This document shows, in pieces, positions 15,869 to 24,022 of a DNA stretch of 31,617 bases; positions within the stretch are counted from its first letter, which is position 1; each line of letters opens with the position of its first letter. The notes under the pieces are model-generated. The model saw only the letters and a program-made list of their open reading frames with translations, was not told where the DNA came from and did not search any database. The stretch comes from Desulfuromonadaceae bacterium (GTDB lineage Bacteria > Desulfobacterota > Desulfuromonadia > Desulfuromonadales > Geopsychrobacteraceae), in the NCBI GenBank assembly GCA_016744555.1, contig JADGED010000003.1, positions 3,038-34,654 of the forward strand. Direction: 5' to 3'. Made by a program: the position numbers and the translations under genes.

Positions 15869-15907
15869 AAAGCGGTCGTTTTATTTCGACCGCTTTCTTT
15901 TTATTTA
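15869..15907 (+). terminator. Intrinsic terminator after the ExeA-like ATPase gene
   Basis: Perfect 10-base stem AAAGCGGTCG (15869-15878) / CGACCGCTTT (15887-15896), eight-base loop TTTTATTT, then CTTTTTATTT. It separates the TPR/ATPase unit from mutL. Confidence 0.88.
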
Positions 15908-15926
15908 AACAATAGAAATAGTAATT

Positions 15927-17759
15927 ATGGACAATAAAATACAGGTTTTACCTGAAGAGTTATGTAATAAAATTGCTGCTGGAGAGGTTGTCGAACGGCC
16001 ATCTTCTGTTGTTAAAGAACTATTGGAAAATTCTATTGATGCTGGTGCGGCAGATATCTTGGTTGAGCTTGAAGCTGGTGGTAAGCGTTTGATCCGGATT
16101 ACTGATAACGGTTGTGGCATGAATAAACAGGACGCTTTTTTGTCATTTGAGCGTCATGCTACTAGTAAAATTAGTAGTGATATTGATTTGTTTGCTTTGA
16201 AGACCCTTGGCTTCCGTGGTGAGGCATTAGCTTCTATCGCATCCGTTTCACGGTTACAATTGAAAACCTGTGACAATGAAGATGGCCTTGGTCAGCAAAT
16301 TTATGCTGAAGGTGGTAAAATCAAAAATGTCACTGAAGTTGGCTTGCCATGTGGAACTGTAGTTGAAGTTAGAAACTTATTTTTCAATATGCCAGCTCGA
16401 AAAAAGTTTTTACGTAAAGAACAAACCGAGCTTGGTCACGCTGCAGACGTGGTAACGAAGCAGGCTCTAGCAAATCCAGGCGTGAGTTTCAGGCTTAAGC
16501 ATAATGATCGAATGATGCTAGATTTGCGGCGTGAAAAAGGCCTTAGCGCTCGAGTTTCTGCACTATTGGGAAGATCACTACTGAACGATTTGTTACCATT
16601 AGAGCGGCAAAATGGTGACGACCTAAGCTTGACTGGATTGATCTCCAAGCCCCAGTTGACTCGATCGGCGGCATCACATATTTATACTTTTATCAATGGT
16701 AGATATATTCGTGATCGAGTAGTACAGCATGCCATTATGGCTGGATATAGACATTTGTTGATGAAAGGTAGATATCCAGTAGTAGTGCTGTTTTTACAGC
16801 TCGATCCGGCTCAGGTCGACGTAAATGTTCATCCTACTAAGCATGAAGTTCGGTTTCGTGAACAAGCTTTAGTGCACGATTTTATTGCCGATGCACTGCA
16901 GCAAACTTTACGTCCAGCTACTTGGTTGGAAGCACCAGATGTTGAAGTCTCTGAGCAAATTAATTCGATAACTGACAATCTGACGATTAACGCTACAGAG
17001 AAGGAACCGTTAGGTGGTGTGATTAGGGAAAGCGTCAAGAGTTATTCTCCGCCAGTTGGAGCGGTCCCTACAGTAAGTCAGTTATGCGAGCAAGAGTATC
17101 AACCCCGCACTTACTCTGCTCCTGCTCAGCCTGTACCTGTTGAGCAATATACATTGCCAGGGAGTAGTGCTGATGGTTTCTTTACTGGACTGCAGATATT
17201 GGGTCAATATCATCAAAGCTATATCCTTTGCCAGGACGGTGCCGACTTAGTGTTGATAGATCAACATGCCGCCCACGAGCGGGTAGGGTTTGAAAAGTTG
17301 CGTCAAGCATACTCTGCTGGAAATATTGTCGGTCAAGCATTGTTGTTCCCTGAAGTGCTGGAGCTTGATTTTAATAGTGCTGCCATTCTTAGTGATAACT
17401 TGATAGAGCTAGAGCGCTTAGGTTTTGAAATTGAACCGTTTGGTGGTAAGTCATTTGCTTTAAAATCTGTTCCACAAATGTTAGCTGGGCAAAACCTTTC
17501 CACGTTAGTTGTGGATGTAGCGTTAGAGTTAGAACGGATTGGTAGTAGTGGGCAAATTAGGGAATCTATAGATGATGTTTTGATATTAATGGCTTGCCAT
17601 AGTGTTATTCGTGCAAATCAGGCCCTTGATCAAGTTGAGATAAAAGCTTTGCTTCAAGAACTTGATCAAATCGATTTTAAGGCAAATTGCCCCCATGGCC
17701 GCCCAGTTATACAACGCATGACTTTAACTGAGATAGAGAGATTGTTCAGGCGACAATGA
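15927..17759 (+). CDS. mutL: DNA mismatch repair protein MutL (endonuclease type)
   Basis: Mismatch-repair mediator linking MutS to strand removal. The 610-residue protein has an N-terminal GHKL ATPase (KIAAGEVVERPSSVVKELLENSIDAG, DNGCGM, the HATSKI loop, GFRGEAL), a variable linker near 330-400 and a C-terminal dimerisation domain. The C-terminal domain holds the metal-dependent nicking motif DQHA-x2-E-x4-E (Asp445-His447, Glu451, Glu456), ACH at 556-558 and CPHGRP at 588-593. These mark the endonuclease-active MutL found in organisms lacking MutH. No clear ribosome-binding site precedes ATG 15927. The stop overlaps the miaA start in an ATGATG junction. mutL-miaA-hfq order matches the arrangement known in E. 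coli. Confidence 0.97.
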   Translation: MDNKIQVLPEELCNKIAAGEVVERPSSVVKELLENSIDAGAADILVELEAGGKRLIRITDNGCGMNKQDAFLSFERHATSKISSDIDLFALKTLGFRGEALASIASVSRLQLKTCDNEDGLGQQIYAEGGKIKNVTEVGLPCGTVVEVRNLFFNMPARKKFLRKEQTELGHAADVVTKQALANPGVSFRLKHNDRMMLDLRREKGLSARVSALLGRSLLNDLLPLERQNGDDLSLTGLISKPQLTRSAASHIYTFINGRYIRDRVVQHAIMAGYRHLLMKGRYPVVVLFLQLDPAQVDVNVHPTKHEVRFREQALVHDFIADALQQTLRPATWLEAPDVEVSEQINSITDNLTINATEKEPLGGVIRESVKSYSPPVGAVPTVSQLCEQEYQPRTYSAPAQPVPVEQYTLPGSSADGFFTGLQILGQYHQSYILCQDGADLVLIDQHAAHERVGFEKLRQAYSAGNIVGQALLFPEVLELDFNSAAILSDNLIELERLGFEIEPFGGKSFALKSVPQMLAGQNLSTLVVDVALELERIGSSGQIRESIDDVLILMACHSVIRANQALDQVEIKALLQELDQIDFKANCPHGRPVIQRMTLTEIERLFRRQ

Positions 17760-18691
17760 TGGTGCAGACAATAATGGATAAACCAGCAGTTCTTGTAGTG
17801 TGTGGTCCAACGGGATCAGGAAAAACATCTCTTACTTTTACATTAGCCGAAAAAATTCCGTTAGAGATAATTTCCGCCGATTCACGTCAGGTTTATCGGC
17901 GTATGGATATTGGCACTGCTAAAGCTACTGCAGAAGAACGAAAAACGGTGCCTCACCACCTTATTGACGTGATAGATCCAGACCAAGATTTCTCGGTAGC
18001 TGAATTTGTCGATCAGGCGCGCCCATTAATAGAAGAAATATGTGCCCGGGGCAATGTCCCCTGTATTGCTGGCGGGACTGGACTCTATATTCGTGCCTTG
18101 CTCGGCGGGTTGGCGCAATTGCCAACTGGGGATCCTGACCTCAGGAAACAGCTCCAGCAACGTGAAAACGAAGTTCCTGGCGCTCTTTATAACGATTTAC
18201 AAAAGGTTGATCCTGAAGCGGCAGTCGATATTCATGCTAATAATATTGTAAGAATTGTACGGGCGCTGGAAGTTAATGCCTTAACTGGTAGAAAAATGTC
18301 AGAATTAAAGGCCGAACACCAGTTTGCCGAACAGCCTTATCGAGTGTTAAAACTGGCACCAAGTTTTTCTAGAGTTGAACTTTATAAGCGTATAAATAAG
18401 CGTTCAGAGGAAATGATTGCTGCTGGGTTGGTAGCTGAAGTAAAAGAACTTGTGGCAAGTTATTCATTAGACCTTAAAGCATTGCAGACGCTTGGTTACC
18501 GTGAAGTTGTCAGCCATTTGAAAGGTGAAATAACTGCTGCGCAAATGGTTTCTGATATCCAAAAATATACACGTCAGTACGCCAAACGGCAATTAACGTG
18601 GTTTAGAAAAGAATCAGACGTTATTTGGGTTGATTCCACCATTGAGTCTGTTAAACTAGTTGCTTCTATTGAACATTTTTTACATTTGTAA
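17756..18691 (+). CDS. miaA: tRNA dimethylallyltransferase
   Basis: Adds a dimethylallyl group to A37 of tRNAs that read UNN codons. The 311 residues contain the P-loop GPTGSGKT at 17-24, EIISADSRQVYRRMDIGTAK, the HHLIDVIDP substrate segment, IAGGTGLYI, and the C-terminal LQTLGYREV and YTRQYAKRQLTWFR. Three in-frame ATGs occur (17756, 17759, 17774). The first overlaps the mutL stop by four bases and is taken here; translation may be coupled. hfq follows after ten bases. Confidence 0.96.
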   Translation: MMVQTIMDKPAVLVVCGPTGSGKTSLTFTLAEKIPLEIISADSRQVYRRMDIGTAKATAEERKTVPHHLIDVIDPDQDFSVAEFVDQARPLIEEICARGNVPCIAGGTGLYIRALLGGLAQLPTGDPDLRKQLQQRENEVPGALYNDLQKVDPEAAVDIHANNIVRIVRALEVNALTGRKMSELKAEHQFAEQPYRVLKLAPSFSRVELYKRINKRSEEMIAAGLVAEVKELVASYSLDLKALQTLGYREVVSHLKGEITAAQMVSDIQKYTRQYAKRQLTWFRKESDVIWVDSTIESVKLVASIEHFLHL

Positions 18692-18701
18692 AGGAGAGGA
18701 T

Positions 18702-18935
18702 ATGCCCAAATCACCATTTAATATTCAGGATCAATACTTGAATCAAGCCCGTAAAGAGCGGGTTAAGGTGGCTATTGTTATGATGACTGGGGAGAAGCTA
18801 CTCGGTTACATAAAGTCTTTCGATAGCTTTTGTATTTTAGCTGAAAGTGAAGGCGATGTTCTTATTTATAAACATGCAGTTAGTTCTATTACTGCAGCTG
18901 ATGGAACTTTTAGGCTACACGGTAGTCGTGATTAG
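18702..18935 (+). CDS. hfq: RNA chaperone Hfq
   Basis: A 77-residue Sm-fold RNA chaperone that pairs small RNAs with mRNAs and affects RNA decay. Sm1 and Sm2 are recognisable: FNIQDQYLNQARKERV at the N-terminus, GYIKSFDSFCIL, and the Sm2 motif IYKHAVSSI. The proximal-face Gln9, Asp10 and the YKHA lysine-histidine are conserved, and the rim has Arg17, Lys18 and Arg20. At the distal face, the position of E. coli Tyr25 is Val26, Ile30 is Glu31 and Gln33 is Leu34, so poly(A)/A-R-N binding may differ. ATG 18702 was chosen because AGGAGAGG lies just upstream; a longer frame from 18660 overlaps miaA. Followed by a terminator. Confidence 0.95.
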   Translation: MPKSPFNIQDQYLNQARKERVKVAIVMMTGEKLLGYIKSFDSFCILAESEGDVLIYKHAVSSITAADGTFRLHGSRD

Positions 18936-18959
18936 TAATAAATGACATGGCTATATTTT

Positions 18960-18994
18960 AAAGGCGATGCCAATGGTGTCGCCTTTTGTTGTTT
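18960..18994 (+). terminator. Intrinsic terminator after hfq
   Basis: AAAGGCGA (18960-18967) pairs with TCGCCTTT (18979-18986). The inner TGCC/GGTG extends the stem with two wobble pairs to a three-base loop, and TTGTTGTTT follows. It closes the mutL-miaA-hfq unit. Confidence 0.78.
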
Positions 18995-19038
18995 AAAGAA
19001 TAGCTTAATGTCGTAATTGTTGTTTTGAGGATGGGTAC

Positions 19039-20352
19039 ATGTTGAAGATAGAATCGGTTGTCCCAGATAGCTATGCAGCTGAACTTGGTTTACTTGCTGG
19101 TGACAGGTTGCTATCTATCAATGATCATGTCGTAAATGATTTAGTCGATTACCACTTATATGCCGACTCTGATTGTATAAGATTGGAGATCTTACGCGCC
19201 GACGATGAGTTGTGGGAACTGGAAATAGAGAAAGAACCGTTCGTCGATTTTGGTCTAGAAGTAGCTCATCCGCAACCGCATCAATGTGGTAATCAATGTT
19301 TGTTTTGTTTTGTCCATCAGTTGCCTAAGGGGATGCGAAAAAGCCTTTATATTAAAGATGAAGACTACCGGTTTTCCTTTTTGTACGGCTCGTATATTAC
19401 CCTGACCAATCTCAGCGAAGCAGACCTGCAGCGCATTATTGATGATCAACTTTCCCCTTTGTATATCTCAGTTCACGCTACCGATAGCAATTTACGTGAA
19501 ACGCTACTGGGGACTAAAGTTCCTCCGATTCTACCATTGTTGAAGCGGTTAACATCTGCCGGAATAGAGCTTAACTGTCAGGTAGTTCTGTGTCCGGGGA
19601 TAAATGATGGGGAAGCACTGAGTCAAACAATTGATGACTTGGCTGCCCTTTATCCACAAGTTGCATCTTTAGCAGTGGTTCCGCTAGGGTTGACCAAGCA
19701 TAGATTTAAATTACCGCAACTAAATAAGGTGACCCCACAGGGAGCGAGCACGTGCTTGCAGTTGCTGCAAAAGAAACAACAAGAGTGTTTAACCGCACAC
19801 GGTACTAGGTTTGTGTTTCCAGCCGATGAATTTTATTTGTTGGCGAAGGAGGATATCCCTCCTTATGACTATTATGAAGATTTTGCTCAATTTGAAAACG
19901 GGGTTGGGATGATAGCTCAATTTCGGCAGCAGGCAAATGAAGTTCTTGCTGAAGCAGAACCGTTGGATGTTGATAATGTTACCCTGGTAACGGGTTGTGC
20001 TTTTCGGGATGAACTGCAGATGTTTGTCAACAAGCTTGAGCAGGAAACTACCGTAGACTTGTCAGTTGTTGCGATTAAAAACGATTTCTTTGGTAGTGCA
20101 GTTACCGTAACTGGTTTAATTACTGGTAACGATTTGCAGCAACAGTTGCAACACCTACCATTGGGGGATGGTGTCTTGGTGCCAGAAGTTATGCTAAAGG
20201 ATGGTCAAAATATTTTTCTTGATGATTTGACTGTTGCAGAATTGAGCTTGGCGTTACAAGTACCGGTGATAGTAGTCGAAAATTCTCCCTGGGGAATATT
20301 AGATGGGGTGGAACAGTTGGAAGCAGGAACCATTGAAATTGTTCAAGTTTGA
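19039..20352 (+). CDS. PDZ / radical-SAM-like / DUF512 protein
   Basis: A 437-residue cytoplasmic iron-sulfur protein of unknown function. Residues 1 to about 65 look like a PDZ domain (SYAAELGLLAGDRLLSINDHVV). The next segment has CGNQCLFC (Cys-x3-Cys-x2-Cys near residues 83-90), followed by FVHQLPKGMRKSLY, DEDYRFSFLYGSYITLTN and YISVHATDSNLR, which match the DUF512 family and its radical-SAM-like N-terminal half. The C-terminal half (VTGCAFRDELQMFV and the final VIVVENSPWGILDG) is the DUF512 domain. GAGG near 19026 precedes the start. Related proteins are widespread in Firmicutes, cyanobacteria and Desulfobacterota. Their substrate is not established and the neighbours (hfq, DHH phosphoesterase) do not settle it. 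Confidence 0.9.
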   Translation: MLKIESVVPDSYAAELGLLAGDRLLSINDHVVNDLVDYHLYADSDCIRLEILRADDELWELEIEKEPFVDFGLEVAHPQPHQCGNQCLFCFVHQLPKGMRKSLYIKDEDYRFSFLYGSYITLTNLSEADLQRIIDDQLSPLYISVHATDSNLRETLLGTKVPPILPLLKRLTSAGIELNCQVVLCPGINDGEALSQTIDDLAALYPQVASLAVVPLGLTKHRFKLPQLNKVTPQGASTCLQLLQKKQQECLTAHGTRFVFPADEFYLLAKEDIPPYDYYEDFAQFENGVGMIAQFRQQANEVLAEAEPLDVDNVTLVTGCAFRDELQMFVNKLEQETTVDLSVVAIKNDFFGSAVTVTGLITGNDLQQQLQHLPLGDGVLVPEVMLKDGQNIFLDDLTVAELSLALQVPVIVVENSPWGILDGVEQLEAGTIEIVQV

Positions 20353-20394
20353 AAGTTGATTAATCATGAGGATTCTTTTCTGGAGTTTTAGTTG

Positions 20395-21489
20395 ATGGAT
20401 ACCGGTAACTTGTCTCTTGCAGGGTGCGAAGTTAATTCTTTTGAGCCAAATCTAAGTGATTCAGTCGGTGAACTGATTGAGTGGGTTCGTGGTAAGGGAA
20501 AAATATTAATTGTCTGTCATGACAACCCTGATCCAGATTCTATTGCTGCTGCTGTGGCTTTGCGCCATCTGTTTTTGGTGAAGACAGGGCAAGACGCAGT
20601 TTTAGCCTATGGTGGTGTGATCGGTCGCAGTGAAAATCGGAAAATGGTTGAATTGCTGGAGATTACTCTAGTACCAATCAGTGAACTTGACCTGCAGCAG
20701 TTCGCTGTTACTTGTATGGTAGATACGCAACCGCAAACTGGTAATAATTCATTGCCTGAAGAGCAACAAGTACATGTCGTTGTTGATCACCACTTATCTA
20801 AGCGCAACTTAGACGATGTTCACTGGGTTGATGTGCGTGAACACTATGGTGCCTCGGCAACTATCTTGTATGAGTATTTATCGCAGCAGGAAGTACCAAT
20901 TAATACGAAACTTGCAACTATTTTATTCTACGCAATTAAATCGGAAACCCAAGACCTAGGGCGTGAATGGTCAAAAGCTGACAGAGAGGCATATCTAAAG
21001 TTATTGCCAATTTCAAATAACCGAATCCTTTTTGATATCATTCATCCACAGGTTAGCCGAAATTATTTTAGCACCTTTCATGCTGCAATTGAGCATGCCA
21101 AAATTTATGGTGAGTTTTTGGTTTTCAATATCGGTGAAGTTGAAAACCCTGATTTGGTTGCTGAGTTAGCAGATTTTTTATTGCCTCTGCAAGAAGTACA
21201 GTACGTACTGGCTATGGGGTGGTACGCTGGAACGCAAATCTTGTCAATGCGTACCATGAAATCAGATGTCCAGTTAGGCTTAATTATTCAAGATATTGTG
21301 GCCGGGATAGGTACAGCTGGCGGTCACGGCATGGTAGCAGGCGGACAAGTGCGCTCTATAGGTTCAGATTGTCAAGCGCAACAAAAATTGGAGCAATTAC
21401 TTACCGAGAGATTATTTAAGGCTTTTTCGGTCGATCCGGTGGAGGGTAAATCACTCTTGCAGGTAAGGGGCCGTTGTCAAGTTGCGTAG
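20395..21489 (+). CDS. DHH/DHHA1 phosphoesterase, NrnA/oligoribonuclease-like
   Basis: A 364-residue protein of the DHH superfamily, which includes nanoRNases, pAp phosphatases and cyclic-dinucleotide phosphodiesterases. Metal-binding motifs are present: VCHDNPDPDS at about 40-49, MVDTQ, and VVVDHHLS near 128-135; the C-terminal DHHA1 motif is AGGHGMVAGGQ near 305-315. No CBS or other fused domain is seen. Start ATG 20395 is chosen, with GGAG at 20382-20385; an adjacent in-frame TTG at 20392 is possible. Whether it degrades short RNA, pAp or c-di-nucleotides cannot be decided from sequence. Confidence 0.88.
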   Translation: MDTGNLSLAGCEVNSFEPNLSDSVGELIEWVRGKGKILIVCHDNPDPDSIAAAVALRHLFLVKTGQDAVLAYGGVIGRSENRKMVELLEITLVPISELDLQQFAVTCMVDTQPQTGNNSLPEEQQVHVVVDHHLSKRNLDDVHWVDVREHYGASATILYEYLSQQEVPINTKLATILFYAIKSETQDLGREWSKADREAYLKLLPISNNRILFDIIHPQVSRNYFSTFHAAIEHAKIYGEFLVFNIGEVENPDLVAELADFLLPLQEVQYVLAMGWYAGTQILSMRTMKSDVQLGLIIQDIVAGIGTAGGHGMVAGGQVRSIGSDCQAQQKLEQLLTERLFKAFSVDPVEGKSLLQVRGRCQVA

Positions 21490-21498
21490 GTTGGTAGA

Positions 21499-21528
21499 TT
21501 GACACAACGGTGATTCCTACGATATAAA
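21499..21528 (+). promoter_or_regulatory. Sigma-70-type promoter of the amidase-rph-rdgB unit
   Basis: TTGACA (21499-21504), 18-base spacer, TATAAA (21523-21528): perfect -35 and 5-of-6 -10, just after the DHH gene stop and about 50 bases before the amidase start. Confidence 0.65.
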
Positions 21529-21577
21529 ATTTTGTTTTGTCTTGTTAATTAGTGAATAGTAGTTTTTTGGAGTCTTC

Positions 21578-22672
21578 ATGCGTTTTGTTTTTATTCTATG
21601 TAGTTTGGTTGTTCTTTGGCAACCCGCATTTGCAGCCGTTGATATCGCCCTTAAAGGCAAGGATCCGGTGCGACTAGAGGATGTTTATCAACAGCAGGGA
21701 ACTCCCTATGTAGCGGTAGAAGATGTTTTGCATGTGGTTGGTTTAAAGGGGCACTGGGATTCTATTCGCCACACTTTCCGGATTAAAACCAAATCTTCGT
21801 GGGCAGAAATTTCTCCTGGTAGTGATTATTTGAAAATAGGTGATGAATACTACCCTTTAAAAGATAGACCACGTTTTATAGATGGTCGTTTACGGGTAAC
21901 CGACAGTTTTATCCTTAATCAATTATCCCAGTTAGCAGGCCGTTCAATCTACTTTCGTAATTTAGATCCAATTACCGACACCGCTCCTAGTGAAAGCACT
22001 AATGTCTTAGAAAAATTGTTTGCTTTTTTGTTGAATAAAAAAAGTAACGCGAATGGTCCATTGATACATGCTGTTGCTATTGACCCCGGGCATGGAGGAC
22101 TTGATACTGGCGTAATTGCACCATCTGGATATAAAGAGAAGCAACTCAATTTAGCTATCGCAGAAAAATTAGCTAAACAATTGAAGATGAAATTGGGGAT
22201 ACCAATCTACTTAAGTCGAGACGGTGATTACGAGCTGACGATGGAACAACGGTTAGAGCCCGCAACCAGAGAAGATGTTGACCTTTGGTTGTTGCTACAT
22301 GCGCAATCATCCTTTTCTCCAGAATTGCATGGTGTGAGCTTGTTTGTGCGACCAGAAGAGGTTGTGCAAGAGCCCGCTGGTACTGAAGAGGTTGAAATAG
22401 TAGAAAGTGATAGCTTGTTGCTGGCAAAACAGTTAGCAATTGCTTTGCGTGACAGTGATATAGAAGTTCGTGGAATTTATCCATCAGCGCGCCTTTCGCT
22501 CGGACGGGGAAATTTGCCTACGGTACAAATTGAATTGGGTTTTTTAAGTAACCCTTCAGAGTTAGAACAATTACAAAGTTCAGAATACCAACAACAAATA
22601 GTTCAGGCGCTGTATGCCGGTATCCGCCAGTATGCCAAGCAGTCGAAGGAGAACACCGATGGAACCAACTAA
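21578..22672 (+). CDS. Secreted N-acetylmuramoyl-L-alanine amidase (Amidase_3)
   Basis: A periplasmic zinc amidase that cuts the bond between N-acetylmuramic acid and L-alanine in peptidoglycan. The 364-residue precursor has a signal peptide (MRFVFILCSLVVLWQPAFA, cleavage predicted after Ala19). Next comes an N-terminal domain resembling the copper-amine-oxidase-N stalk domain (PYVAVEDVLHVVGLKGHW). The Amidase_3 catalytic domain begins near residue 160, with zinc-ligand motifs DPGHGG, the Glu in YKEKQLNL, the His in LLLHAQSS (usually SIHANA) and the catalytic Glu in IELGFLSN. All four ligands or catalytic residues are kept. It has no AMIN or LysM domain. The gene overlaps rph by 14 bases. Confidence 0.92.
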   Translation: MRFVFILCSLVVLWQPAFAAVDIALKGKDPVRLEDVYQQQGTPYVAVEDVLHVVGLKGHWDSIRHTFRIKTKSSWAEISPGSDYLKIGDEYYPLKDRPRFIDGRLRVTDSFILNQLSQLAGRSIYFRNLDPITDTAPSESTNVLEKLFAFLLNKKSNANGPLIHAVAIDPGHGGLDTGVIAPSGYKEKQLNLAIAEKLAKQLKMKLGIPIYLSRDGDYELTMEQRLEPATREDVDLWLLLHAQSSFSPELHGVSLFVRPEEVVQEPAGTEEVEIVESDSLLLAKQLAIALRDSDIEVRGIYPSARLSLGRGNLPTVQIELGFLSNPSELEQLQSSEYQQQIVQALYAGIRQYAKQSKENTDGTN

Positions 22673-23396
22673 GCAGCGTTTTGATGGACGCAATGAAAAA
22701 CAATTACGTCCTATTAGTTTTCAACGTCAGTTTACTCGCTATGCCGAAGGGTCGGTATTGGTATGTTGCGGAGAAACTAAAGTTTTGTGTAATGCCTCGG
22801 TAGAGGAGCGTGTGCCACCGTTTATGCGTGGGCAGGGACGCGGATGGGTTACCGCTGAATACAGTATGTTGCCTCGGGCTACCCATACTCGGTCGATGCG
22901 AGAAGCAGCTAAAGGTAAAATCTCTGGGCGAACTCAAGAAATTCAGCGTCTCATCGGTCGTTCCTTGCGGGCGGTAACTGACCTTGAAGCAATGGGAGAG
23001 GTAACCGTACAGATTGACTGTGATGTTTTGCAGGCTGATGGCGGTACCAGAACTGCATCAATTACTGGTGCATATGTTGCTCTTTATGATGCGTTGCAAG
23101 GTTTAGTGGCCAAAGGGAAATTGAAAGAAATGCCCCTAAAAGATAGCGTGGCTGCCATTAGTGTCGGTATCGTTGGTGGAAAACCACTTCTTGATCTTAA
23201 CTATGAAGAAGATTCTAATGCTGACGTAGATATGAATTTTGTAATTACTGGTACCGGTAAATTTGTTGAAGTACAGGGCACGGCAGAAGAAGAACCGTTT
23301 TCTCTTGAAGAACTTGATGCTTTACGTGATTTAGCTTTGCAGGGTTGTGCGCAATTGACCGATCTGCAACAGCAAGCTCTGGATGCCGAAGTATGA
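22659..23396 (+). CDS. rph: Ribonuclease PH
   Basis: Phosphorolytic 3'-5' exoribonuclease that trims tRNA 3' ends. The 245-residue protein shows RFDGRNEKQLRP at the start, GRGWVTAEYSMLPRATHTR, IGRSLRAVTDL, and the catalytic-metal segment IDCDVLQADGGTRTA, all diagnostic of RNase PH. The full length is present. ATG 22659 follows AAGGAGA inside the amidase end; a longer frame from 22614 lacks a site and adds unlike residues. The stop overlaps rdgB (ATGA). The rph-rdgB pairing is widespread in bacteria. Confidence 0.97.
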   Translation: MEPTKQRFDGRNEKQLRPISFQRQFTRYAEGSVLVCCGETKVLCNASVEERVPPFMRGQGRGWVTAEYSMLPRATHTRSMREAAKGKISGRTQEIQRLIGRSLRAVTDLEAMGEVTVQIDCDVLQADGGTRTASITGAYVALYDALQGLVAKGKLKEMPLKDSVAAISVGIVGGKPLLDLNYEEDSNADVDMNFVITGTGKFVEVQGTAEEEPFSLEELDALRDLALQGCAQLTDLQQQALDAEV

Positions 23397-23989
23397 AATT
23401 ACTTGTAGCTACCGGTAACAAAGGCAAGCTGAAAGAAATTAACCGTTTGCTGGCTGATGCTCCGATCGAAATTATCGGTCTTAACCAGCTGATTGATCCA
23501 CCTGAAGTAATTGAGGATGGCGACACTTTTGTTGCCAATGCTAGAAAAAAAGCAGTTGAAATGGCACAGTTTAGTGGCATGTTGACCCTTGCCGATGATA
23601 GTGGTTTAGTGGTTAAGGCATTGAATGGAGCACCGGGAGTGAATTCGGCACGTTATGCGGGTGAGCATGGTGATGATGCTGCAAATAATTGTAAATTATT
23701 AGCAGCTATGGAGCAGGTAGAGGATGAAAATCGTCAAGCTGCATTTCACTGTGTTATGGCTCTAGCATGGCCAGATGGCAGGTGTGAAACTTTCGATGGG
23801 CAGGTTTCAGGTTTGATTATGCGTGGCGAACGTGGTGCTGGTGGCTTTGGTTACGATCCCCTCTTTATTGTTCCAGAATACGGAAAAACTACCGCAGAAC
23901 TACCACTAGAAATTAAAAATCGGATAAGTCATCGGGGGACCGCTTTACGTAAAGTGATTCCACTATTGCAAAAGTTGGCAAAAAAATGA
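23393..23989 (+). CDS. rdgB: dITP/XTP pyrophosphatase (non-canonical purine NTP cleaner)
   Basis: Hydrolyses dITP, ITP and XTP to monophosphates and so keeps deaminated purines out of DNA and RNA. The 198-residue RdgB/HAM1 protein has ATGNKGKLKEI at the start, DDSGLVVKALNGAPGVNSARYAG with the metal-binding Asp68-Asp69, GFGYDPLF and ISHRGTALRK at the C-terminus. It starts within the rph stop (ATGA). No clear terminator follows: the next gene is convergent and only 33 bases separate the two stop codons. Confidence 0.96.
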   Translation: MKLLVATGNKGKLKEINRLLADAPIEIIGLNQLIDPPEVIEDGDTFVANARKKAVEMAQFSGMLTLADDSGLVVKALNGAPGVNSARYAGEHGDDAANNCKLLAAMEQVEDENRQAAFHCVMALAWPDGRCETFDGQVSGLIMRGERGAGGFGYDPLFIVPEYGKTTAELPLEIKNRISHRGTALRKVIPLLQKLAKK

Positions 23990-24022
23990 TGTTTGTAAGG
24001 GGTTTTTGCAAGCTAAAGGTTG

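Noticed and set aside
19650..19658. Perfect DnaA box TTATCCACA
   Set aside because: Single site within the DUF512 coding sequence, with no cluster, AT-rich unwinding region or dnaA/dnaN nearby; expected by chance.
23990..24022. Terminator between rdgB and the DUF1566 gene
   Set aside because: Only a short TTTGCAA-type repeat around 24005-24045, partly inside the DUF1566 coding region; no GC-rich stem with a T-run.
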